NCBI RefSeq assembly: GCF_050219315.1
Contig: NZ_CP116939.1
Coordinates: forward strand, 2,840,221-2,904,220
DNA from: Megasphaera_A sueciensis
Lineage (GTDB): Bacteria; Bacillota; Negativicutes; Veillonellales; Megasphaeraceae
Length of the DNA stretch: 64,000 bases
Direction: 5' to 3'
Shown here: in pieces, positions 31,861 to 41,600 of the stretch
Numbering within the stretch: position 1 is the stretch's first letter
Layout: each line of letters begins with the position of its first letter
The notes under the pieces: model-generated
What the model saw: only the letters and a program-made list of their open reading frames with translations
The model's database searches: none
Told to the model about the DNA's origin: nothing
Program-made: the position numbers and the translations under genes

Positions 31861-32598
31861 ATGTCTTTAACAGAAAAAAATTTACAGAATTTACCTGCTG
31901 CATCACAAAACACAAAAGCAGCAGCGGGTAAAGATACCTTATTATATGTAGCACTTTCGCAAAATCCGTTGACGTGGTTGTTAGTAGGCGGTCAAAAAAA
32001 TTCAGCCATGAATCAAAAAGCAGATTCGTTGGATGCTACGGATAAATCGTCCGGGAATTGGGCTAAAAAAGTTCCGGGCATGTTATCATGGACGATTGAT
32101 TACGATGGCCTGTTGATTCAAAACGACGATTCCCTTACTATATTGAATTATTGCTATCGAAATCGTAAGCCTGTATTTATCCGGCAGGAATATCCCGACG
32201 GCTCGTATCGGACCGGTTGGGCCAACATTACGGGATATAATGACTCCAATGCCAGTGATGCGATACAGACATTAAAGATGACGTTAGAAGGCTATGGAGC
32301 TATTTCAGATATTCAGACTACAGATGCTGCTACGATTGCAACTCCGACACTGTCTGTCGTAAGTAAGGCAACTACGGATAAGACGATTACAGTGACGCCT
32401 ACAGATTGTACCATCCGTTCGTTGATCGATGAAACAGAACAGCCGCTGATTGCCAATACAGATTACACCTTTGCAGAAGGAGTACTGACGCTAAAAGGAA
32501 CCTATTTATCAACGTTAGCGGTGGGAACTAAAACCCTAACTGCGAAGTTTGCAGCCGGTTCTATTGCGATTACGATTACGGTAACCGCAGCAGCATAA
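31861..32598 (+). CDS. Major tail protein with C-terminal Ig-like (CBM_X2-type) domain
   Basis: A 245-residue tail tube protein. Residues 1-155 are the tube domain (TWLLVGGQKNSAMNQKADSL, WTIDYDGLLI). Residues about 160-245 resemble a CBM_X2/Ig-like domain (DYTFAEGVLTLKGTYLSTL followed by GTKTLTAKFAAG), displayed on the tail surface and often involved in weak carbohydrate binding. A terminator follows before the chaperone genes. Confidence 0.85.
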   Translation: MSLTEKNLQNLPAASQNTKAAAGKDTLLYVALSQNPLTWLLVGGQKNSAMNQKADSLDATDKSSGNWAKKVPGMLSWTIDYDGLLIQNDDSLTILNYCYRNRKPVFIRQEYPDGSYRTGWANITGYNDSNASDAIQTLKMTLEGYGAISDIQTTDAATIATPTLSVVSKATTDKTITVTPTDCTIRSLIDETEQPLIANTDYTFAEGVLTLKGTYLSTLAVGTKTLTAKFAAGSIAITITVTAAA

Positions 32599-32620
32599 TA
32601 TTTTTTTAAAATGCATACAT

Positions 32621-32652
32621 AGGCGTGGCTTACACAGTCACGCCTTATTTTT
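32621..32652 (+). terminator. Terminator between the major tail protein and downstream tail genes
   Basis: AGGCGTG and CACGCCT form a 7-bp stem with an 11-base loop, followed by TTATTTTTAT. Partial termination would keep the abundant tube protein in excess over the tail-tip genes. Confidence 0.65.
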
Positions 32653-32665
32653 ATAGGGGGTTCCC

Positions 32666-33070
32666 ATGAAAAATACCAAAATACTTAAAATTGGCGACAA
32701 AAAGCACGAATTATATTTTACGATTGGAGACATGCGTAAAATTGAACGGAAAATTGGCCGCTCTTTAAATTCTATTATTATGCGCGGCCCTGCTGTAGTC
32801 GAAAACAGAATGACAATTGATGTTATTATTGCATCTCTGCAATATGGACTGCATGATAAGCCACGCACGGAAGAAGAAATATATGATTTGATTGATTCAT
32901 ATTGTTCACAGGAAGATCAATGTAATATTGATACATTAGGCGGGTTCATTATATTAGCCTATTTTGAAACTGGTTTTTTTATCCCAAAGCACGTGCTGGA
33001 GAACAAGGAAAAAGAAATGGCAGAGTTGTTGACAGTATTGAAGAATGGGCAGGGGAAGCCGAAAAAATAG
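32666..33070 (+). CDS. Tail assembly chaperone (lambda gpG-like)
   Basis: A 134-residue protein in the G position between tube and tape-measure genes, with FTIGDMRKIERKIGRSL and a helical body. It should bind the tape-measure protein during tail assembly. Near its end lie GGGGAAG (33052-33058) and AAAAAA (33062-33067), where a -1 slip would join it to the next frame. Confidence 0.75.
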   Translation: MKNTKILKIGDKKHELYFTIGDMRKIERKIGRSLNSIIMRGPAVVENRMTIDVIIASLQYGLHDKPRTEEEIYDLIDSYCSQEDQCNIDTLGGFIILAYFETGFFIPKHVLENKEKEMAELLTVLKNGQGKPKK

Positions 33071-33342
33071 CATTCGGACCGCTGCAGTTGTTACCGGAAC
33101 AGTTTGACCGTTTATCTATGAAAGAATTTTATCAATTACTGGATGGATATGAGGTGCGTACCAAGGAACGCGATAGTAAACAGGCATATTTTACTACATG
33201 GTTGCTAATGGCACAGTGTGGGAAAGACTTTGATTTTGTGCGTGTCTATAAAGGTATGGTGGAAACGATTCATCCTACGCAAACACCGGATGAACAATTG
33301 AAACAAGATCAGGCAGAACTTAAAAAGACATTCAATTTATAA
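33071..33342 (+). CDS. Tail chaperone frameshift extension (lambda T-like)
   Basis: The frame encoding QLLPEQFDRLSMKEFYQLLD is open in -1 relative to the gpG-like gene from upstream of 33001. An independent start would have to be TTG 33088, which has no ribosome-binding site. The -1 frame before the junction reads naturally (IEEWAGEAEKIAFGPLQLLP), so a gpGT-type fusion made by programmed -1 frameshifting is the best reading. The C-terminal part would contact the tube protein. Confidence 0.65.
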
Positions 33343-33357
33343 GGAAGGAGGGATATC

Positions 33358-36300
33358 ATGTCAACTATTGCAGACTTAATGGTAAAAATCGGGGCGGATT
33401 CCAGTGGACTGAATACCGAATTAACTAAATCACAGCAAGCAATCAATCAAACGTTTTCCACTAATCCGATTGATAATTTTGCAAATTCTGTCGAAGGATC
33501 CACGAAAAAATTAGACTCCTTCATTTGGAATTTGAAAACAATTACGGCAGTTGCTGCCGGTGGATTTGGTCTTGAAAAATTAGTGGATGAAGCCGTGGAT
33601 GCCGGTGATGCGCTCTATAATTTAACGAAGCAGTATGGGATTTCCACCAATGAAGCGATTGAACTGAGTCATGTCATGGCTATTACCGGCACGAGTTCGG
33701 AAACAGCAGCAAAAGCGGTGATGCGGCTGGATAAGTCCCTGTCGGAAAATTCAACGGAAGGGAAGCGGGCCCAGGCTACCTTACAGGCCTGTGGCGTATC
33801 TATTACAGACGCAAACGGCAGATTATTGCCGCTCAATCAGCAGCTAGAACAATTGTCTATTGGATATAATAAAGCGTTGAAAAGCGGGCAGGGACAAGCT
33901 TTTCTGATGAATACACTGGGTGCCAGAGGGTTGGCGTTACAGAAAACGTTGATGGATTATAGGGAAGCGGCGGAAGCGGCGGCTAAAGTAAAACCGATTA
34001 CCTTGGATCCGGAAGAGATGCACCAGATTGACCTTGAATTAAAGACCATGAAGCTGCAGGCGGAGCAGGTAGGCATTGGAGTTAGTGCTGCATTTGCGCC
34101 CGTTGTGATGGAAATTCTCCCTAAAATCCTGCCATATTTGCAGGAAGGTGCTGCATGGCTCGATAAAAATAAGCAGGAAGTGGCCGGTTTATCCATTGAA
34201 TTTGTTAAATTGTTGGCGTATTATAAGGCATTCAAACTGTTACAGTCGGGGATAAATATTGCTAAAGGTGTGGCTGGTACAGTTGGGGCCATGATGAGTC
34301 CTACACAACCAGATAAGCCGGAACTCACTAAAACACAGAACCGCCAGATCAATAGTGCCATTAAAGATAGTGATAAAACCTATGCAAAGATGCGTAAGGA
34401 CGCTATTGCAACGGCAAAGCAGCAGAATCTGTCTGCGGAAGAAACACAGACATTTTTATCACAGAAATTTGCGGAAATAGGGGTAGCAGCCTCTACCGCA
34501 GCAGAAAAAATACGTGCGAATATGACGACAGCCTTTATAGCCGTGAATGCAGCTGCCGAAGAAAACGCAGCAGTCATTGATGGTTCGCTTACGCAGACCG
34601 GGGTAGCCGCACAAACATCTGCCGGACTGCATGCGGTTGCCAATACAGAAAAAATAGTCAGCAATGAAGGGGTGATTACCAGTAATGCAGCTGTATCTGA
34701 ATCAACAACTTTGACTGGAGAAGCGGCTGAAAATTCAGCGGTATTACAGGTAGGAGCTAACAAAGAAAAAATTGCTAGTAATGAAGGTGTTATTTCCAGT
34801 AATGCATTGGTGGGCGAATCTGCCGAAGTCGAAGGGGCTGAAACGGTAACTGCCAATATCGCGGCTATGGGTGGTATCAATAATACGAAAAATTCTGCCA
34901 AAGAATTAGGCGTTGAGCATGAACTTACAGGCAATAAAGCGGTAGAAGCAGGTGTTAAATCTGAACAAGCCGTGTCACGCCTTCCGAGTGCCATAAGTAA
35001 AGTAACAACAGCGTTATCTCTGATGGCTGGCGGCTGGATGGGTGTTGCGGCGGCAGCGTTATACGCGGCCTATTGTGCCTATCAGTATTTTCACGCCAAA
35101 GAAAAAGAAATAGAAAATAAAACGTATGTATTGGATGGTACAACGTATCTCGAAAAAAATGGCCAGTTTTACAAACAACCTACGAATAACGTTCCGAATG
35201 CAAATGAAAGTGTGGTAGAAGATCCGACCGGATCCGGTGTAAGTGCAGCTGGGGATGATTCAGAAACATTAGAAACAGATCCAGATCAAAATGCAGGGTT
35301 GCAGAATCTATGGTGGGCACGTCATAAAAATGATCCTGATTACCAAAAAGAGTTAGCGGAACAAAAGATAAAAGACGCGGAAGCGGCTGCCGGGAATATA
35401 GATGTGGGCGATCTTGGTAATTTAGGAACTGGTTCTGGTAAAAGTACCCATGAAAAAACACCAAAAGCTGGGACAGATTCATCTACATGGTCAGATGCCT
35501 ACCGTTTGGCAGTAGAAATAGCTAGACGCGGGGTTGATCCTATGACATCGTATGTGTTAGGCGGCATTGCCCCGTCTGAATCAGGCGGCGCGAACGGAAC
35601 TCTTGAAAACCTTGATGTTAGCGATACTCCGGGCGATGGAGGTTCGGAAGGTGCCTTCCAATGGCGGCTTGATAGACTGGACCATTTACGTAACACAGAA
35701 GGTTCAACTGCTTTTACATTGGCAGGAAATGCAGATTTTACGGCCCAAGAATTATTAAATCCAGATGCATCAGCAGGTGGGTATGAACATTACCATTCCT
35801 ACGCTAATATTCTGAGTGGGTTACAAGCCATGGGCAGCAATATCGATATGGATACAGCCTATAATTTGGTGGAAGATAACTATATTCGTTCTGGCAGGAA
35901 CAGTAATCCGGAAGATGCCCAGCGACGGTATGGAAATTTTGTAAATTGGACACAAACTCATTCCTATACGGATTTTTTGGCGGATGTGAATAAATCAGAT
36001 AAAACAGAATCGGGTATTGATAAACAATTAGAAAAGCACCGGCAGGAAATAATGCAAGCTAATAAAGACTTAAAAACTACTACCAATGAGTTAGAACAGA
36101 CTGTTGCAACTGATACCGGTACTGCTTATGAAGCAGGCATAGCAAAAGTTTTTGCATCTGTAAAAAAATATCAGGATACGCTTGATAAAATCAAGAATGT
36201 GGATAGCAGTATTGATATTTCCAAACCGCAGAAATTGCTTGACCAATATAAAATATCTGAGATTGACAAAGTTACCCAGCAGTGGCGGCAATCATGGATG

Positions 36301-37344
36301 AAGCTCAAGGATGATCTTGCTAAAATCTATGCAGGGATACATGGAAATTATGAAGATTTGGCGGTGGCTGATTATAATTTAGCTGTATTTGAACTGGATA
36401 AAGAACGTAAGGAACGGATCAAGGCAGTGCAGCAGACTAAGGATGATGTACAGGCCAAACTTGCTATTGATAACTGGTATGCTGCCAGTTTGTCAGCTCT
36501 TCAGAAAAAAGAAAAAGACGCACAAATGGAAAGCTACGGGAAAAATGTCAATGCTGCTATTGATAATGACGATTTTTCACGACTGCAAGAACTCATGAAA
36601 GACACGGATTCTTATAATACCACGAAACAATGGGCTGCTAATAAAACCGCACTGAAGGAATATTATGATCTGTGGGATAAAAGTAATTTAAATATGACGG
36701 CACAGATGGCATCTGTAGCACAATCCTTTGATAATGGCCTGGAAGGAGTTTTTACTGGTCTGGGTTCCAATATTAACAGTGTAGATGATTTGCTACAGAG
36801 TTTTGGCAACTTAATTTTAACTACCATTGAAAAGATCGTGGCAGAAATGGCAGCTGCCAGAGTAACAGAATCTATTTTTGGGAAATATTTGACAGGAGGT
36901 ACCTCTTCGAGTGTGTTAGGGACGGTGCTAAATGGAGTAGCGCCGTATGCAATAGGAGGCATCCGTAGTTCGGGTTCCAATAGTTTGTCCGGCTTGGGTT
37001 CTATTTTGGACAGTATCGGAATATCTGTACCCGCTTTTGCTAATGGGGGAGTTATTACAGCTCCTACGCTTTCCATGGTAGGCGAAGGGAAAGACAAGGA
37101 AGCTATTTTGCCGCTCAATACGAATACGCTTTCTGGTATTGCCAACGGCATCAGTAAAAATATGAACAGCCGCGGTAGTGCACCGCAGGTCAACATTACG
37201 AATAATAGCGGGGCCGATGTCAAAGTGGATTCCGTCACACAGGATGAATATGGAGAATATCAGTTTAATATCAACATAGATAAAATTCTGACGAATCATG
37301 GCGGTTCCTTATCCGCGCTAAAAGCGGCAATGGGGGTGAAATAA
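33358..37344 (+). CDS. Tape-measure protein with embedded peptidoglycan hydrolase domain
   Basis: A 1328-residue tail-length protein. It begins LMVKIGADSSGLNTELTKSQ, has long helical stretches, and an Ala/Ser/Thr-rich region with internal repeats (NTEKIVSNEGVITSNA and NKEKIASNEGVISSNA). Hydrophobic helices lie around residues 550-580. Residues about 715-880 (GGIAPSESGGANG, GSEGAFQWRLDR) resemble phage tail lysozyme domains, so it may cut cell-wall peptidoglycan during DNA entry. The C-terminal part has the usual GGVITAPTLSMVGEGKDKEA segment. Confidence 0.9.
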   Translation: MSTIADLMVKIGADSSGLNTELTKSQQAINQTFSTNPIDNFANSVEGSTKKLDSFIWNLKTITAVAAGGFGLEKLVDEAVDAGDALYNLTKQYGISTNEAIELSHVMAITGTSSETAAKAVMRLDKSLSENSTEGKRAQATLQACGVSITDANGRLLPLNQQLEQLSIGYNKALKSGQGQAFLMNTLGARGLALQKTLMDYREAAEAAAKVKPITLDPEEMHQIDLELKTMKLQAEQVGIGVSAAFAPVVMEILPKILPYLQEGAAWLDKNKQEVAGLSIEFVKLLAYYKAFKLLQSGINIAKGVAGTVGAMMSPTQPDKPELTKTQNRQINSAIKDSDKTYAKMRKDAIATAKQQNLSAEETQTFLSQKFAEIGVAASTAAEKIRANMTTAFIAVNAAAEENAAVIDGSLTQTGVAAQTSAGLHAVANTEKIVSNEGVITSNAAVSESTTLTGEAAENSAVLQVGANKEKIASNEGVISSNALVGESAEVEGAETVTANIAAMGGINNTKNSAKELGVEHELTGNKAVEAGVKSEQAVSRLPSAISKVTTALSLMAGGWMGVAAAALYAAYCAYQYFHAKEKEIENKTYVLDGTTYLEKNGQFYKQPTNNVPNANESVVEDPTGSGVSAAGDDSETLETDPDQNAGLQNLWWARHKNDPDYQKELAEQKIKDAEAAAGNIDVGDLGNLGTGSGKSTHEKTPKAGTDSSTWSDAYRLAVEIARRGVDPMTSYVLGGIAPSESGGANGTLENLDVSDTPGDGGSEGAFQWRLDRLDHLRNTEGSTAFTLAGNADFTAQELLNPDASAGGYEHYHSYANILSGLQAMGSNIDMDTAYNLVEDNYIRSGRNSNPEDAQRRYGNFVNWTQTHSYTDFLADVNKSDKTESGIDKQLEKHRQEIMQANKDLKTTTNELEQTVATDTGTAYEAGIAKVFASVKKYQDTLDKIKNVDSSIDISKPQKLLDQYKISEIDKVTQQWRQSWMKLKDDLAKIYAGIHGNYEDLAVADYNLAVFELDKERKERIKAVQQTKDDVQAKLAIDNWYAASLSALQKKEKDAQMESYGKNVNAAIDNDDFSRLQELMKDTDSYNTTKQWAANKTALKEYYDLWDKSNLNMTAQMASVAQSFDNGLEGVFTGLGSNINSVDDLLQSFGNLILTTIEKIVAEMAAARVTESIFGKYLTGGTSSSVLGTVLNGVAPYAIGGIRSSGSNSLSGLGSILDSIGISVPAFANGGVITAPTLSMVGEGKDKEAILPLNTNTLSGIANGISKNMNSRGSAPQVNITNNSGADVKVDSVTQDEYGEYQFNINIDKILTNHGGSLSALKAAMGVK

Positions 37345-37706
37345 TGTATACGTTCCCAAACACATTACCGGAACCCGTAGTTCCTTATGCGAGTGATTCC
37401 GGCGATACCTATAGTTATAAAATGACGGACAGCACCATCTCTACCACAACAGATGCCAATTATAAAGTAACACGGCCACGGACAACGAAAGTTATTCACA
37501 CGTTTGTTTATACGTGGACGCGTTTGTCCGATGCAGATTTTCAGACGTTAAATAGTTTTTGGGAATCAGTACGAACATCTGCTTCATTCAACTTTACGAA
37601 TTATAGTGACGGAAAGACATATGTAATGCGATTTATCGGAGAATTTAATTTTAAGTTAGATCCACCAAACGGTTGGTATGGAACGCTAACATTTGAGGAG
37701 GTATAA
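37344..37706 (+). CDS. Minor tail protein, lambda M-like
   Basis: A 120-residue beta-rich protein (YTWTRLSDADFQTLNSFWES, FTNYSDGKTYVMRFIGEFNF) directly after the tape measure and before the gpL-like gene, the position of lambda gpM or distal tail proteins. One-base overlap with the tape measure (TAATG). Confidence 0.7.
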   Translation: MYTFPNTLPEPVVPYASDSGDTYSYKMTDSTISTTTDANYKVTRPRTTKVIHTFVYTWTRLSDADFQTLNSFWESVRTSASFNFTNYSDGKTYVMRFIGEFNFKLDPPNGWYGTLTFEEV

Positions 37707-37707
37707 C

Positions 37708-38295
37708 ATGTTAAACTGGCCTTTACTTGCCATACTCGAAAAGAATAAATTAGCGAGTGATGCGCCATTTTTAGCACTCGTTAAAGTAACGTATAAGGAA
37801 TTGGACGAACCTATCTACTTAGCCCGCAATACAGAAGATGTGACGTGGAACGCAAAGATATGGACTCGATATCCTTTGAATATTGGAATGGCAACAGTGG
37901 ATGGGCAGGAAGAACCAAGCTTGCAGATCACTATCAGCAACTGTGAAGGGCTGCTCCAGAAATATATCCAAAAAAACAAAGGGTTTGGCGGTGCAGAAGT
38001 CACTATTTATATTGTCCATGCTAACTATCTGGATACGACTACTCCACTGGATGAGTTTGATTTTATCGTTGACAATACATCGTATGATGAACAGTGGATC
38101 ACATTCAAGCTTACTTCTTCGCCGGAAATCAAGAACCGATTTCCCTTTGCCACGTATGCGGCACAATATTGTCCGTACAAGTTTAAGTCTGTCCGGTGCG
38201 GATATAATGGATCGGGGACAAGCTGCAACAATACGGCAGGCTCGTGTTTGATTCCAGCTCGGTTTGGCGGGGAAGAAGGGATGAATAGTGTTTAA
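37708..38295 (+). CDS. Minor tail protein, lambda L-like, with C-terminal cysteine cluster
   Basis: A 195-residue protein. The N-terminal beta-rich part (LVKVTYKELDEPIYLARNTE) resembles gpL/DUF1833 proteins. The C-terminal region has four cysteines in CPYKFKSVRCGYNGSGTSCN and AGSC, the layout reported to hold an iron-sulfur cluster in lambda-type gpL. ATG 37708 follows GAGGAGG and starts right after the stop of the previous gene. Confidence 0.78.
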   Translation: MLNWPLLAILEKNKLASDAPFLALVKVTYKELDEPIYLARNTEDVTWNAKIWTRYPLNIGMATVDGQEEPSLQITISNCEGLLQKYIQKNKGFGGAEVTIYIVHANYLDTTTPLDEFDFIVDNTSYDEQWITFKLTSSPEIKNRFPFATYAAQYCPYKFKSVRCGYNGSGTSCNNTAGSCLIPARFGGEEGMNSV

Positions 38296-38686
38296 ATATG
38301 ATGACTTAGTAGGACTGCCGTTTAGGAATGGTGGCAGAGATGGGCACGGGTATGATTGCTGGGGTCTCGCAGTAGAACTGTTCCGGCGGCAAGGAATTGT
38401 ATTAAAAGATTATGTCTGCAGCAGTGAAGCAACGCAGGACGTAGCTTGTTATATGGCAGATGGTCGGCAGGAATGGAAAAAATTAGATCATTCGATATCA
38501 GGCTGTCTGGTGGTGATCCGGCTATTGGATACCGGATGGGCGAACCATTGCGGGATATATATAGGGAACGGAAAATTTATCCACGCATATAGCGAACAGA
38601 CCGGCGTCGTAATTGATCGCATCAAACGATGGGGACCGCGGATTGTTGGATATTATTGGCCTACGGAGGCAGCGTATGAAACGTGA
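38288..38686 (+). CDS. NlpC/P60-domain tail protein, lambda K-like
   Basis: A 132-residue cysteine peptidase-like protein: YDCWGLAVELF holds the catalytic cysteine, NHCGIYIGNGKFIHAYSE the histidine. In lambda, gpK is a tail-tip endopeptidase that acts on peptidoglycan. GTG start in an eight-base overlap with the L-like gene. Confidence 0.85.
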   Translation: MFKYDDLVGLPFRNGGRDGHGYDCWGLAVELFRRQGIVLKDYVCSSEATQDVACYMADGRQEWKKLDHSISGCLVVIRLLDTGWANHCGIYIGNGKFIHAYSEQTGVVIDRIKRWGPRIVGYYWPTEAAYET

Positions 38687-41600
38687 ATTAATGGTGATTT
38701 CGCAAAAGACCATACAAATAATGGAGATAAAAAATCCATTTGAACCAAAAAACAGAACAATCCGTACGGTACCTGTTACCAATGGTACCGTTTTTTCGTA
38801 TTTAGATCCAACGGGTAAAATAGTTTATTACAATGGCTACTTAGTTCCTAATCCGGAAAATTTTTATCCGCAAGGCGGCGGTCAGCTTATCGTAACTCCA
38901 CATATGGGAAAAGGAGTAATGCAAGTCCTCGGCTGGGCGGCAATGATTGCGCTGACGGTATATGCCGGTGGAATTGGGGCAACATGGTTTGGTGGTACAA
39001 AAGCCTTTGGAGCGGTATTGTTGCGGACCTTAGCTGCCGGTGCTGTTATTACGTTAGGCGGAAGGGTTATAAACAGTATATGCCATATTGATCAAACCAA
39101 TGAAAGCAGCGAAACAAATTATGGTTGGAATTTACCGGAAGTACAGACAACGGAAGGTGGGGTAATTGGAGAAACATTCGGCGAAGTTATGCCAACCCCG
39201 CAGTTATTGGAAGAACATGTAGAAACCAACAACAGTGATGATGAAGACAGTAATGTTCAGTATTTGGATTTACTCCTGTGTGGTGGCTGGGGACCGGTAG
39301 ATAAAATAACTGATTTACGGATTGGGACGACTGGATTAGAAGATGGCAGTTTTGATGATGTGCAAATCGAAACAAGACTGGGAACGAATGATCAAAAACC
39401 AATTTCTTTTTTTCCGGATTCTGTATTGGACCAAAGTGTGGGAATGCAAATTGTTAATGGTAAATCTGTTGTCAGGACAACAGAAACCAGTAAGGCGCAA
39501 CGGTTGGATGTAACGATAGAATTTCCAAGCGGTATATATTATGTTAATTCTGATGGGAATTATGGCAAACAAAAAGTCAATTTCCGTATCGAATATCGAA
39601 AGACGGGAGATACGGACTGGATTAACCCGGTTGTAAATAATAATTATGTTGCCAACACGTATCAACTGGAAAAAGGTACGAATTCGGCTATCTATCGGAC
39701 CTATACCATTGCACAAAATCTTACAGCCGGACAATATGATGTGCGGGTGACTGGAGAAAATTTACCAACGGGGACACGGTATTGTACCTACATGCAGTGG
39801 AATACGTTATCGTCTTTTATTTATGACGGGGCTAAGACACATCCCGGTAAAGTCCTTGTTGCCCTGCGAATTAAGGCAACAAACCAATTGTCGGGCAGTC
39901 TGCCGAATGTAAACTGGCGGCAATGGCGTAATACGGTATATGTATGGAATCCGAATACGTCTGCTTATGAAGCAAAGAGTGCACGAAATCCAATATGGGC
40001 AGCCTACGCAATACTTCATAAATGTAAATTATTAGAAAATATCAATACGGGACAATTCGAGTACGTGGTAGAAGGGAGCGATAAGAAAAATTTCACCCAA
40101 TATTATGATCAATGGGTAGAAGCAGCCGCGTATGCAGACGACCAGATTGACAACAACAACGGCGGCACGGAAGCACGATTTGAGTTCGACGCGTTTTATA
40201 ATACGGCAATTACTACATGGACAGCAGCACAAAAAGCCGCTGCCGTTGGCCATGCTGCTATCATTCGACATGGTACCCAATATGGGATAACCGTGGATAA
40301 GCCGGGAACGATTTGCCAGATATTTGGAGAAGGACAGACGACCGTATCCAGTGTGAAAGGAAGTTTTGCATTGGTATCGGACAGAGCAAAAGCAGTTGAG
40401 CTTATCTACAACGATGCAGATAATGACTTCAAGAATACACCTATGAAGATTTATTCGCCTACCTATGCCAACGACTTAACCGTGCAGGATAATACTCCGC
40501 AAGTTACGTTGTTTGGCGTGAAACGGCGGTCACAGGCACATAGGGAAGGCTGCTATTATCTGGCTACGAATGAACGGCAAGTACAGTCCATCAGTTTTGG
40601 TGTTGATATTGCGGGTATTGTATGCCAGTATGGGGATATCATCGGGTATAACCATGCCGTATCGCAATTAGGAATGGCAAGCGGCAGAATTGTATCTGCC
40701 AGTGGGAACACGGTTATACTTGATAAAGAAGTAGAATTATCGGCGGATACGACCTATATGATTCTGATCAGTTTGTCGGTCAGCGATACTATTGTGAAAG
40801 TGGAAACGGTGCCGATATCTGTAGATACAACGACCAATACACTTACCGTAACGACTGCCTTTGACAGTGCAAAAATGCCAGTACAATATGATCCATATGC
40901 TTTTGGATTAGTGGATAAAGCCGTAAAACCATTCCGTATTATTAAAACAGAACGGGACGGTGACAACCGGGTGACACTTACTGTTGCAGAATACGATGAA
41001 GCAGTTTATGCCATAGATTATAGTAAATATCCTGTTATTGATTATACAAACCCTACGGCGTTTAAACCGCCAACAGAGGTAAAGCTGACAGAATATAATT
41101 ATTGTATGGCTGATGGTACGAAACATCATGTTTTGCGTGCTGCCTGGAATATAGTGCAAGGACAACGAACAGATAAATTTTATGTATATTATTCTGATGA
41201 CGGAGTAACTTGGAAATCGTGGGGTTCTACGGAAAGCATGACGGCTGAAATAACCGATGTCAATCCACCGGGAACCTATTATGTAAAAGTCTGCGCTTCC
41301 TTGGGTGGCATCAACTCTGCATTTACGACAGCAAATATTGCTATGACGGGATGGGATTCGCCACCGAATGATGTAGTGGGATTGACGGCTTCTTCGATTG
41401 TATCCAATAGAACGCAAGTTAAACTTGACTGGAAAGCGAACACCGATGTTGACCTCAAAGGATACCGAGTGTATGTCAATGGGGTACTGATAAGTAATAT
41501 TTTGACGGATACAACCTATACGTATACCGCATTTAAGTCTGGGACATATACGTTTGCCGTTGTTGCCGTAGATAACAGTGACAATGAATCGGCCAACCAG

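Noticed and set aside
33088..33342. Independent tail gene starting at TTG 33088
   Set aside because: No ribosome-binding site, and the frame is open upstream in -1 of the gpG-like gene, so a frameshift product is preferred.
34380..34994. 204-codon frame on the minus strand inside the tape-measure gene
   Set aside because: Shadow of the repetitive Ala/Ser/Thr-rich coding strand.
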